A stretch of 42,173 nucleotides of DNA from Caryophanales bacterium (GTDB lineage: Bacteria > Bacillota_I > Bacilli_A > RF39 > UBA660): contig JAEEYW010000033.1 in assembly GCA_016288305.1 (NCBI GenBank), positions 1-42,173 on the forward strand, written 5' to 3'. Below are positions 31,522 to 38,914 of the stretch, one piece after another. Positions within the stretch are counted from its first letter, which is position 1. Every line of letters begins with the position of its first letter. A program made the translations under genes and the position numbers. The notes beneath the pieces are model-generated. The model was not told the DNA's origin, made no database searches, and was given only the letters and a program-made list of their open reading frames with translations.

Positions 31522-32960
31522 AATCTTCCTCCTATTTTTCTTACTTTACTTTCCATTATGTCTTTTAAAGTATATTCTTTACCATCTTTTGTAATCAATA
31601 TGCATTCGCGATAATCATCAAATGCTTTCTTACCATAACAAATACCCGCATAATCTTTTTTATTATGCAAAACTTCCCATTCACTTTTATGCATAGCATT
31701 TTCAACAAGGAAAGATAATGACTTGGCTCCTTGTTTTAATTCTATTGCCTTGTCAATTATAGCATCAAGAAAGCCTTTTGTCCATCTTAAATCAATATTA
31801 ACATCTTTCAAAGCTGCTTTCTTATCATTCAAAATATTGGTTAAAAGCTTCCTAAAATCTTCTTTTGTTAATTCATTAAAATATGTAAAGATAGAAAACT
31901 TAACTAATAAATCAGTATAGTTCTGCTTTGTTATATTATTAGCGCTAGTACTTTGATATGGCTTATAATTAACAGAATTATCAATATATCCAATTGTACT
32001 TTTTTTAGCTACATCATCAAATGTTGCTATACCTAAAATAATTAAACTAGAAGTATCAAATGGAATAATATATTGCCCGAAATTGACATTATATGTTGTT
32101 TTTTCAAACAATTCATCTACTCTTTTTTTTACGCTATCATTAATAGATATATCTCGAGAGATACCATCAATTAGAATAATACCTCTTTGTGCTCTAGCAA
32201 TATCATTTGTTGATTGCATAATTAAACCAATTAATAAATTTTCCATTTCATATTTATGATTTATAAAATCTTTAATATCACATAAAACAATAGGAACATC
32301 TAAATACTCCGTTAAAGCAAATGCCATTGTATGTTTACCTACACCAGTAGGACCTACAAATAGACATGAGGGTTGACCAACTTTGTTAACGTTATTATTA
32401 AAGAAACCAACAATAATATCTTTTTTAACTTGTTCTTGTCCTATAACAGTTTTGTTCAAAAATTTAGCCATATTATGCACATTAATTTTCTTTTTTGTAT
32501 ATGATATTTGTTCAAGCTGATGATATGGTATAGATTGTTCACTAGGTAATTGTGGTTTAACTTCTTCCACCGCTTCACCTTGCAAAGGTACAATACCGCC
32601 CGATTCTGATTCATAACCTTCATATTGCCTGATAGCATCATTTTTGATAGCTGCGTTGTAAGCTTCATTAAGAAGATGAACTTTATCATTATAAAACCTA
32701 GTCAAAGCATTATTTTTACCATACTTTGCAAGTATATCTTTCTTAGCTGTTGGATAAAATACAGTTTGTGTTTCACCATCTTGCATTGCTTGTTTATCAT
32801 CATCTAAATAATAATAATGATTATCTTTAGTCACAAATAATTTCTTTTTACCATTTGTAACTGTATACCCTTCAACAGCCTTAATAGGTTTGAAAACATA
32901 TACCTGTGGCGTAATCTGACTTCTTTCCATAAGAATACCATATAATATTTCTTTTCCCAC
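31518..32960 (-). CDS. Degenerate ClpX-like AAA+ protein
   Basis: A 480-residue protein. The start is GTG at 32960, with AGGAGGG 6 bases upstream; the ATG at 32990 lies in the T-box terminator run and is rejected. Residues 1-140 have no family I know. From about 168 the sequence follows ClpX/Clp AAA+ proteins: FLNKTVIGQEQVKKDIIVGFFNN, Walker A GPTGVGKHT (Lys209, with His where Ser/Thr is invariant), LDVPIVLCDIKDF, then AQRGIILIDGISRD, where the Walker B Glu of IDEID is Gly266. Sensor 2 is GAKSL in place of GAR. The zinc-finger domain and the pore GYVG are missing. ATP may bind but hydrolysis is unlikely. It leads the hisS-aspS operon under the T-box, so its supply follows tRNA charging; role unknown. 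Confidence 0.82.
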   Translation of the reverse strand: MGKEILYGILMERSQITPQVYVFKPIKAVEGYTVTNGKKKLFVTKDNHYYYLDDDKQAMQDGETQTVFYPTAKKDILAKYGKNNALTRFYNDKVHLLNEAYNAAIKNDAIRQYEGYESESGGIVPLQGEAVEEVKPQLPSEQSIPYHQLEQISYTKKKINVHNMAKFLNKTVIGQEQVKKDIIVGFFNNNVNKVGQPSCLFVGPTGVGKHTMAFALTEYLDVPIVLCDIKDFINHKYEMENLLIGLIMQSTNDIARAQRGIILIDGISRDISINDSVKKRVDELFEKTTYNVNFGQYIIPFDTSSLIILGIATFDDVAKKSTIGYIDNSVNYKPYQSTSANNITKQNYTDLLVKFSIFTYFNELTKEDFRKLLTNILNDKKAALKDVNIDLRWTKGFLDAIIDKAIELKQGAKSLSFLVENAMHKSEWEVLHNKKDYAGICYGKKAFDDYRECILITKDGKEYTLKDIMESKVRKIGGRL

Positions 32961-32971
32961 AACAAACCCTC

Positions 32972-33181
32972 CTAAACAAAAAAAATCCATAAACTCTAAG
33001 GACTCATTGAAAGCGGTGCCACCTTAGTTTATAGATTTTAACTATACTCTTTATTCTCTATAACGTGAGATAACGATTACCATCGGTATTTAGTGTCTTC
33101 TTTAAAAAGTATTTAATGCTTTCACCACAACGCATCTTCTCTAAAAAATACTATTTCAAATACTCCTCTAAACAAGTAATT
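32972..33181 (-). promoter_or_regulatory. T-box leader of the ClpX-like-hisS-aspS operon, specifier GACAC
   Basis: Stem I can be drawn: outer GTATTT/AAATAC, inner AGTATTT/AAATACT, distal ATGC-GTTGTGGTGAAA-GCAT. The specifier side of the internal loop reads AAAGAAGACACT, so the codon position holds GAC (Asp, 33097-33095) overlapping CAC (His, 33095-33093). The T-box GGTGGCACCGC is at 33023-33013. The terminator pairs CTATAAACTAAGG with CCTTAGAGTTTATGG and ends in eight T. Confidence 0.93.
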
Positions 33182-33187
33182 GCTAAT

Positions 33188-33216
33188 ATTATATAATTAT
33201 TATTTATAAATGTCAA
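33188..33216 (-). promoter_or_regulatory. Consensus promoter of the T-box operon
   Basis: TTGACA (33216-33211), 17-base spacer, TATAAT (33193-33188): both boxes perfect. The -35 overlaps the stop codon of the upstream slt gene. Confidence 0.93.
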
Positions 33217-34436
33217 CGCGTAAACCCTTGTAATTGCATAGTACTTAAATCAACAGATACATCGTCACCATTGGCATTTTTATTAGTACTTTCATTACCA
33301 TTATGGAATGATAATACTTTAGCTATATAATTAGGATCACCATATGTTGTATCATCCCAAGTAATACCGTAATTTCTAGGATGATAATGTAAATCTTCAA
33401 CATATTTTAGCCATCCTATATCTTGATAATTGTTTATAACATCATCTAAGGATACTGATTTTTCTTTAGCATATGCTTCTAAAACACCTCTTATTCCTGT
33501 ATCACCATAATTATAAGCTTGAACAGCTATATAAATATTGTTGTTATACTTATACAATTTATTTTGTAACAACATAGCTCCTATTTTAATATTCTTTTCC
33601 AAATCACATGCTGTAGCCATACAAACATGTTCTTTTTCATAAGCTCCAGTGCTATAATTAAATGCTTGAACATCATATTCATTTTCAGGATGTTCTATTT
33701 GGTAAATACCAACAGCAGATCCATTATAACGTTTAGCTCCAGGAAGAGTTAATCTATGATGTAAAGTTGATTCCTTTTGACCCATAGCTAAGAATAAATA
33801 TTTATCTAGACCAAATTCTTCACTATATTTTTGAATATAATCCCATGCATCAAGTTCATAAAAATCACTTGTAATCTCTTCAAAATTATCACCCACTGGA
33901 AACAACGTTGGTGCAGGTGTTGGCGTTGGAGCTATAGTTGGTGTAGGTGTTACAGTTGGAGTTACAGTTGGAGTTATAGTTGGAGTAATTAACCCAATAT
34001 CCCTATCATCAGTTAAAATTTCATTAGAAATTTCTACATTAGGTTTATGACTGTGATATTTAACTGCATATCCTATTCCTAATAAACTTGTTAATGCTAT
34101 GCTACCAATAGTAGCCATCGTTGCTAGTTTTTTACGATTAATATGCTTAAGTGAAGAAACATATTTCGTATTATTATCAACAAGTTTAGCAAGATCAGCA
34201 TATAACGGATCATGCTTATGAAGCAAATAATTTTTAAGTGTGATTTTATGATTATCAAAATACATTTTGCGATATCCTAATTCAGTACGAACAAGTCTAG
34301 CGTCACCAAAATCAATTGATAATTTATCAAGTATTTTATCTTCATCATTGGTAAATTGATGTGATTTAATTCCTTGAAACTTTTCATCAATCTCTAAACA
34401 ATATTTACCATACTTAATACTTAACGTTAATTCCAT
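33213..34436 (-). CDS. Membrane-anchored lytic transglycosylase (SLT domain)
   Basis: A 407-residue protein that should cleave peptidoglycan glycan strands. Residues 1-105 form a charged, probably cytoplasmic region (MELTLSIKYGKYCLEIDEKF...); one membrane helix follows (about 108-125, ATMATIGSIALTSLLGIGYAV). A Thr/Pro linker (about 151-177, repeating TPT and TPTV) spans the wall, and the SLT domain covers about 195-380: MGQKESTLHH with the catalytic Glu, SAVGIYQIEHP, and AVQAYNYGDTGIRGVLEAY. The N-terminal cytoplasmic region is unusual, as most such enzymes have only a signal anchor. It begins one base into the yrrM stop and is the last gene of the ireB-to-slt operon. Stop is TGA. Confidence 0.9.
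   Translation of the reverse strand: MELTLSIKYGKYCLEIDEKFQGIKSHQFTNDEDKILDKLSIDFGDARLVRTELGYRKMYFDNHKITLKNYLLHKHDPLYADLAKLVDNNTKYVSSLKHINRKKLATMATIGSIALTSLLGIGYAVKYHSHKPNVEISNEILTDDRDIGLITPTITPTVTPTVTPTPTIAPTPTPAPTLFPVGDNFEEITSDFYELDAWDYIQKYSEEFGLDKYLFLAMGQKESTLHHRLTLPGAKRYNGSAVGIYQIEHPENEYDVQAFNYSTGAYEKEHVCMATACDLEKNIKIGAMLLQNKLYKYNNNIYIAVQAYNYGDTGIRGVLEAYAKEKSVSLDDVINNYQDIGWLKYVEDLHYHPRNYGITWDDTTYGDPNYIAKVLSFHNGNESTNKNANGDDVSVDLSTMQLQGFTR
33901..33985 (-). repeat. Thr/Pro linker repeats in slt
   Basis: Imperfect repeats of 6-12 bases (GTTGGAGTTACA and variants on the plus strand) encode the TPT/TPTV linker. Copy number may vary by slippage. Confidence 0.8.
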
Positions 34437-35008
34437 TAATCCACCTTCTCACTAACACTTATACCATCACCAATGTCATAAAAAGTTGTTTTATAATCAT
34501 TGTTGTTCTTTAGAAAATCAATGTATTCACTAATTTTTCTAACCAATTGTCTTAAATTTCTACTCATTTCTTGATCAGAATTAACCAATCCATGAAAAGA
34601 TAAGTTATCCGTAATAACATACCCTTTACTTCTAAGTAATGGAGTATATTTATTAAAAAACTTAATACTTTGAGCCTTAGCAGCATCAATAAAAATCAAA
34701 TCATATTCACCTGTTATATTAATATCTAAAGCATCACCAAAAATTAAATTAATTTGGTTATCTAAAGCAAATTTAGATACATTTTTTAAAGCTTCATTGT
34801 ATCTAGTTTCATCTCTTTCAATAGTTGTAACTTTAACATCTTTAGAAACCAAAGCCATTTTTATAGCTGAATAACCTATAGCTGTACCTATCTCTAAAAC
34901 ATTTTTAATATTATGTTCTTCAATAAAAGCTGTTAAAAAGTCAATTCCATCTTTTTGCATGATAGGAATTTTATATTCTTTAGCGTATTGTTCTAATTCT
35001 TCTAACAT
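34436..35008 (-). CDS. SAM-dependent O-methyltransferase (YrrM-like)
   Basis: A 190-residue class I methyltransferase of the caffeoyl-CoA/catechol O-methyltransferase family. VLEIGTAIGYSAIKMA (about 37-52) is motif I, VTTIERDETRYNEA motif II, and YDLIFIDAAKAQSIKFF (about 105-121) holds the metal-binding Asp; DNLSFHG is the second metal site. B. subtilis YrrM has the same length and the same position after mltG (yrrL), and related enzymes methylate tRNA uridine-5-oxyacetate-type wobble bases, which would fit but is not proven here. Start overlaps mltG by 7 bases. Confidence 0.9.
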   Translation of the reverse strand: MLEELEQYAKEYKIPIMQKDGIDFLTAFIEEHNIKNVLEIGTAIGYSAIKMALVSKDVKVTTIERDETRYNEALKNVSKFALDNQINLIFGDALDINITGEYDLIFIDAAKAQSIKFFNKYTPLLRSKGYVITDNLSFHGLVNSDQEMSRNLRQLVRKISEYIDFLKNNNDYKTTFYDIGDGISVSEKVD

Positions 35009-36057
35009 GATCTATCCAAGTACCTTAAACATTTTTGTTGATGTTCATAGTAAGTTTCAGAATAATATGTTTTATGATTTGTTTCATCATACACGTCAGC
35101 TAAAAAATATAAATAATCATTATCATCTGGATATAAAACAGCTTTTATACTTGCTTCACCTGCCATACCTCCTGGTCCAACAGGTAAGCCATAGTAATAA
35201 TATGTATTATAAGGTGAATCCGTTTCTAAATCTTCTTGTAAATAAGATAATTTCCATTCATCGATAGCATATCCTACCGTTGCACAGCTTTGTAATTTAT
35301 AGCCTTCATCTAAACGATTTAAAAATACTCTAGCAATCATAGGACGATCTTCATCTAAAATAGCCTCATATTCAACGATAGAAGCTAAAGTAAGTATTTC
35401 ATGAACACTATATTCACTTGCTTCAATTTTGTCTTTATATTTAGATAAAACTTCATCCATTTTATCTAACATTTTATATGTTATATCTTCCATATCTGCA
35501 TTTTTAAATATTTCATATTTAGCAGGAAAGAAATAACCTTCTAAATTGTATCTTAGATTACTATTTTCTATTTCATCAGTTAAAAACCAATATTTTTCAA
35601 TTAAATTTTCAATAGTATCAGCATTATTCCAATATGTCAACCATTCATTTTTACTATACTTCGTAACTTTAGATAAACTTTCAGCTATATCAGTAATATG
35701 ATGACCTTCTAAGACGATAAACTCTGTTGTATCTAATACAGCATCATTACTATTTAACTTAGCTACAATACCTTCAACACCCATATTTTTATCTAATATG
35801 TATGTACCTTTTTGTAATCCGAGAGGATTAGCTAATTTAACGTATACTTTATATATTAATTCTGACTTTATTAAACCTTTTTCTTTTAACAAAGGAGCTA
35901 TAGACATGTATGTATCACCTGCAGCAATATCAAATTCAACAGGTACACTTTCTTTACTTACAGGACTTATACCAATACGATATGGTAAACAAGTACCTAC
36001 AATAAGTAAAACTATTAAGAATATGGCTACCTTGTAAATTGTAACTAACTTCTTCAT
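35002..36057 (-). CDS. mltG: Endolytic murein transglycosylase MltG
   Basis: A 351-residue single-pass membrane protein that cuts nascent glycan strands and sets their length. Membrane helix about residues 8-25 (VAIFLIVLLIVGTCL), then a LysM-like subdomain (FDIAAGDTYMSIAPLLKEKGLI), then the YceG catalytic domain: LTLASIVEYEA with the catalytic Glu (usually IIEKE), LQSCATVGYAI, and SPYNTYYYYGLPVGPGGMAGEASIKAVLYPD. The start ATG has no recognisable ribosome site, and a small hairpin holding the preceding stop codon stands directly upstream, so translation may depend on reinitiation after yrzB. B. subtilis has the same order yrzB-mltG-yrrM. Confidence 0.95.
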   Translation of the reverse strand: MKKLVTIYKVAIFLIVLLIVGTCLPYRIGISPVSKESVPVEFDIAAGDTYMSIAPLLKEKGLIKSELIYKVYVKLANPLGLQKGTYILDKNMGVEGIVAKLNSNDAVLDTTEFIVLEGHHITDIAESLSKVTKYSKNEWLTYWNNADTIENLIEKYWFLTDEIENSNLRYNLEGYFFPAKYEIFKNADMEDITYKMLDKMDEVLSKYKDKIEASEYSVHEILTLASIVEYEAILDEDRPMIARVFLNRLDEGYKLQSCATVGYAIDEWKLSYLQEDLETDSPYNTYYYYGLPVGPGGMAGEASIKAVLYPDDNDYLYFLADVYDETNHKTYYSETYYEHQQKCLRYLDRSC

Positions 36058-36065
36058 AAGGCAAA

Positions 36066-36086
36066 AGCGAGTTATTACTCCTCGCT
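36066..36086 (-). promoter_or_regulatory. Intra-operon hairpin between yrzB and mltG
   Basis: Stem AGCGAG/CTCGCT with a 9-base loop that contains the yrzB stop, followed by four U. Too weak for a full terminator; it may attenuate mltG or protect the upstream RNA. Confidence 0.4.
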
Positions 36087-36368
36087 ATCCTCCTCTTCAC
36101 CTTGAACTGCATCTTGTAATTCACCAAGAATTGTTTCAATTACTTTCCATTCTTTTTCATCAGTAATAGGTGTTAATTTTAACTCCTCATTATCTGGTTC
36201 ATAAATGGATGCATATACCTTAGTATTACCTTGTTCATCCAATGTATTATCTGTATATACAATATAATTTTTATTTGTTTCGTTTGATTCGAATGTAAAT
36301 AATACTTCACATTCCATTTCTGCGCCACTTTCAGTTGTAACTGTAAATGTCATTTTTTCTTCTTTCAT
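36075..36368 (-). CDS. DUF1292 protein (YrzB-like)
   Basis: A 97-residue acidic protein of the DUF1292 family. MTFTVTTESGAEMECEVLFTFESNETNKNYIVYTDNT is the family pattern (beta-strands ending in Y-I-V-Y-T-D), followed by GNTKVYASIYEPDN and EWKVIETILGEL, and a very acidic end (EEEDSEE). Function is unknown in all species, though it is nearly always placed with ireB and ruvX. Its ATG overlaps the ruvX stop by one base. Confidence 0.9.
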   Translation of the reverse strand: MKEEKMTFTVTTESGAEMECEVLFTFESNETNKNYIVYTDNTLDEQGNTKVYASIYEPDNEELKLTPITDEKEWKVIETILGELQDAVQGEEEDSEE

Positions 36369-36772
36369 TATTTATCTCTCCTATCTAAATATGTTTGCAA
36401 TATAATTGTAGCGGCAAGCGCATCGACTTTTTCTTTTCTTTTCTTCCTAGACATATCAGCTTCAATCATATAATTATGAGCTGAAACAGTAGATAATCTT
36501 TCATCTTGTAATTCGACTTTATAATTTAATTGCTCTAGTTTTTCTTTAAAAGCTAAAGTTTCTAAAGCTCTAGGCCCAATAGTATTATTCATATTTTTAG
36601 GAAAACCTAATACCAAACAATCTATCTTATATTCGTCAATTACTTTTATTAATTCATTAATTAGTTTATCTTCATCTTCATATCTAATAGTTTTCAAACT
36701 TGTGGCAATCAAACCATTAGAAACAGAAAGGCCCAAAGTTCTAGTGCCTAAATCTAAACCTAAATACTTCAT
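36368..36772 (-). CDS. ruvX: RuvX/YqgF RNase H-fold nuclease
   Basis: A 134-residue protein of the YqgF family: LGLDLGTRTLGLSVSNG (4-20) with the first Asp, CLVLGFPKNMNNTIG (about 54-68), LQDERLSTVSA with the catalytic Glu, and VDALAATIILQTYLD with the last Asp. Proposed roles are 16S rRNA 5'-end processing and Holliday-junction resolution. The start forms ATGA with the ireB stop; the order ireB-ruvX-yrzB is the standard Bacillota cluster. Confidence 0.95.
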   Translation of the reverse strand: MKYLGLDLGTRTLGLSVSNGLIATSLKTIRYEDEDKLINELIKVIDEYKIDCLVLGFPKNMNNTIGPRALETLAFKEKLEQLNYKVELQDERLSTVSAHNYMIEADMSRKKRKEKVDALAATIILQTYLDRRDK

Positions 36773-37008
36773 TTAATAAATTCTTCTACTATAACTTCTA
36801 ATATTTTTGTTCTATCATATGAACTTATTTTTTTCCTAGCTTCTTTATGACTAGAAATATATCCAGGGTCGCCACTCATTAGATATCCTACAATTTGATT
36901 TTTAGCATTATAACCTCTTTCAGTTAAAATCTCAGCTACTTCTTTAATTGTACGTGATATCAAAGCTTTTTCAAAATCTGATGTTGTATAAATCTTTGTT
37001 TCATCCAT
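36769..37008 (-). CDS. ireB: IreB family regulator, PrkC/IreK target
   Basis: A 79-residue UPF0297 protein. The start is ATG at 37008 (MDETKIYTT); the upstream GTG frame lacks sense. ILTERGYNAKNQIVGYLMSGDPGYISSHKEARKKI is the family core (ExGYNPxNQIVGYLxSGDPxYIxxHxxAR). In Enterococcus faecalis this small dimeric protein is phosphorylated on N-terminal threonine by the PASTA kinase IreK and restrains cephalosporin resistance; here Thr4 and Thr8/Thr9 are candidate sites, and the kinase (prkC) and phosphatase (prpC) lie 23 kb away. First gene of its operon. Confidence 0.95.
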   Translation of the reverse strand: MDETKIYTTSDFEKALISRTIKEVAEILTERGYNAKNQIVGYLMSGDPGYISSHKEARKKISSYDRTKILEVIVEEFIK

Positions 37009-37029
37009 ATATAAACACCGCCTTACCAA

Positions 37030-37067
37030 TACAATATTATTGTATCAAAATTTGAATATTATTTCAA
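37030..37067 (-). promoter_or_regulatory. Promoter of the ireB operon with a palindrome
   Basis: TTGAAA (37067-37062), 17-base spacer, TACAAT (37044-37039) with TG extension. TACAATA-T-TATTGTA (37030-37044) is a perfect 7-base inverted repeat over the -10 and transcription start, a possible operator. Confidence 0.7.
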
Positions 37068-37070
37068 TAT

Positions 37071-37094
37071 AAAAAACTAGATTGCTCTAGTTTT
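37071..37094 (-). terminator. Terminator of the HD gene
   Basis: Stem AAAACTAGA/TCTAGTTTT, loop TTGC, U run on the minus strand. The TAG stop (37077-37079) is inside the stem. Confidence 0.88.
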
Positions 37095-37985
37095 AATTAA
37101 TGCACTACCTTCATTCATAGCTATATTATCATCTAGTTTTTCTAAGGCAATTTGATATATAGGCTCTAAAACAGCATTACCTGTTTTTTCATACAATTTT
37201 TCAATTAAATGTTCATCACGTATTTTTTTCAATACTGATAACAAATTAGTTTGATTAATAAAATCCATACGAACTAGATGTCCGACATTTGCTGTCCATT
37301 TACCCTGATGAACAATTTCACGTATAGATGGTAACGCACCTTGTTTAAATAATTCAACTAATTCTAAATCAATAGGATCTAAAGTAGTCATAGTCTTGAT
37401 GGAACCATTAGCTAATCTTCTTAAAATATCTAATCTATCAGCATCTTGTACGATAGCTAAATTAGTCACTTTTAAAATATTTCTTTCTTTAGAAGTACGA
37501 TATGATTGAAATAAATCCTTTAAATCATAACATTTAAAAGCAGATAAATATCCTTCATCAATTTGTGAAACTAAATCTTTATTTATTTTAGAATGATTTC
37601 TAATTGTTTCAAGTATATCATAATCATATCTTCGTGTATCAGGAATTAATTCTCCCAATAAATCTCTCATTACGAAAGCACCTAAATCGCCATGATCACT
37701 CATACCATTAAAGTATTGACCTATTTTTTCATCTTCTAAAGTGCCTGTCACTCTTAATTGTTCAAATCTTCCAATATCATGAAATAAGCTTTCCAATTCC
37801 AACAATCTTTTAAATGATGCACCATATTTTGTAAACTCATTATCTATTCTTAGAGCCTCATCTAAAACAGCTAATGAATGTTTTTGTTTTAAAATATATC
37901 CTTTTTCATTTTTTGAATCATCGATATATTTATTGGTATAATCTTTAAATACCATAACTTGTTCTTTTTTACTTTTAATATCCAT
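37077..37985 (-). CDS. HD-domain phosphohydrolase, substrate unknown
   Basis: A 302-residue HD-superfamily metal hydrolase. Metal ligands can be placed: His36 (KHSLAVLDEA), His69-Asp70 (LFHDIGRFEQ), His98 (DHGDLGAF) and Asp181 (VQDADRLDILRR). The insert around 120-165 and the helical C-terminus are typical of HD proteins that act on nucleotides or nucleotide signals. There is no RelA, GGDEF or other fused domain to reveal the substrate. It stands between the dnaB-dnaI operon and ireB with its own terminator; no clear promoter is seen in the 30 bases before it, so it may be read through from dnaI. Confidence 0.88.
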   Translation of the reverse strand: MDIKSKKEQVMVFKDYTNKYIDDSKNEKGYILKQKHSLAVLDEALRIDNEFTKYGASFKRLLELESLFHDIGRFEQLRVTGTLEDEKIGQYFNGMSDHGDLGAFVMRDLLGELIPDTRRYDYDILETIRNHSKINKDLVSQIDEGYLSAFKCYDLKDLFQSYRTSKERNILKVTNLAIVQDADRLDILRRLANGSIKTMTTLDPIDLELVELFKQGALPSIREIVHQGKWTANVGHLVRMDFINQTNLLSVLKKIRDEHLIEKLYEKTGNAVLEPIYQIALEKLDDNIAMNEGSALIKTRAI

Positions 37986-38013
37986 AAAATATCCCCCTAA
38001 ATGTGCTTTATAT

Positions 38014-38036
38014 AAAAACTAGATAATATCTAGTTT
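38014..38036 (-). terminator. Terminator after dnaI
   Basis: Stem AAACTAGAT/ATCTAGTTT, loop AAT, a short U run. The dnaI TAG stop (38030-38032) is inside the stem. The stem resembles that of the next terminator at 37071. Confidence 0.75.
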
Positions 38037-38914
38037 CTCATATTTTTACTTATCATAACTAACTCGTTAGTTAAGTATTTGATTCTTTCAGTAATACGTT
38101 TAGCCTTAACTTTCTCTACCCCATCTTTAGTTATTGATAAATGTGTTTCCAATTCATCAATCGTTAAATTAGAAGTTATAAAAGTAGCTAAATTATTATC
38201 CATACGATATTGTAATATCGGACATAATATCTCATCTCTTGACCATGCTGTTGTGGCTTCGGAACCCAAATCATCAATTAATAATAAAGGTACTTTTTTT
38301 ACATATTCAAATTTTTCTTCATAATCAGTATCAAAAGATGTTTTTAAATCTCTTAAATATTCTGGCCAAAACACAATAGCACTTTTAATATTCTTCTTAG
38401 CTAGTTCATTAAAAGCAGCTACTATAATATATGTTTTACCACACCCAAAATTACCACTTAAATATAATCCTTTAGATGGATTATTAATAAAATCTATCAT
38501 GTAAACAATAGCTTCCTTACGTGACGCTAAACGTTTATCAACTTTGTCCCATGTTATATCATTATATGATGGTGTATTGAAACATTTAACATTTTTAACA
38601 TAAGCATATTCTTTATCATGTTTATTTTTATACTTACATGGCTTATAACAAAATTCAATTTTAGTATTAATAGTCTTAGGTAAATAAGCATAACCTAACA
38701 TTTTATTCTTACAATCATTTAATCCTGGACAAGATAAACAATGATTATATTCATCAAAACTTTCTAGCAAAGAAGTTGTATACTTCATAGCTAAATCATC
38801 AGATACTTTGATTTTATCTAAAAAGTTTTCAAAATCTTTATCTTTCTTAGCTTCATTAAATGAATCTTTTAAAGCTTTATTATCATATTTTAATTCTTTG
38901 CCTATATTTATCAT
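38030..38914 (-). CDS. dnaI: Primosomal protein DnaI (helicase loader)
   Basis: A 294-residue AAA+ loader that puts the replicative helicase DnaC on DNA. The N-terminal zinc region is seen as HCLSCPGLNDC (Cys59, Cys62, Cys68) and FCYKPCKYKNKH; the ATPase shows Walker A SGNFGCGKTYI (about 153-163), Walker B LLLIDDLGSEATTAW, sensor ITSNLT and arginine-finger/sensor 2 KAKRITERIKYL. Length close to the B. subtilis 311. It overlaps the dnaB stop by 4 bases, the usual dnaB-dnaI pair of Bacillota. Confidence 0.96.
   Translation of the reverse strand: MINIGKELKYDNKALKDSFNEAKKDKDFENFLDKIKVSDDLAMKYTTSLLESFDEYNHCLSCPGLNDCKNKMLGYAYLPKTINTKIEFCYKPCKYKNKHDKEYAYVKNVKCFNTPSYNDITWDKVDKRLASRKEAIVYMIDFINNPSKGLYLSGNFGCGKTYIIVAAFNELAKKNIKSAIVFWPEYLRDLKTSFDTDYEEKFEYVKKVPLLLIDDLGSEATTAWSRDEILCPILQYRMDNNLATFITSNLTIDELETHLSITKDGVEKVKAKRITERIKYLTNELVMISKNMRN

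Noticed and set aside
32961-32990. ATG start of the ClpX-like protein at 32990
   Set aside because: It falls in the terminator stem and T run of the T-box; the GTG at 32960 follows AGGAGGG at proper spacing.
33901-33985. CRISPR-like or minisatellite array
   Set aside because: The short repeats are in frame and encode a Thr/Pro wall-spanning linker of the transglycosylase; there are no spacers.
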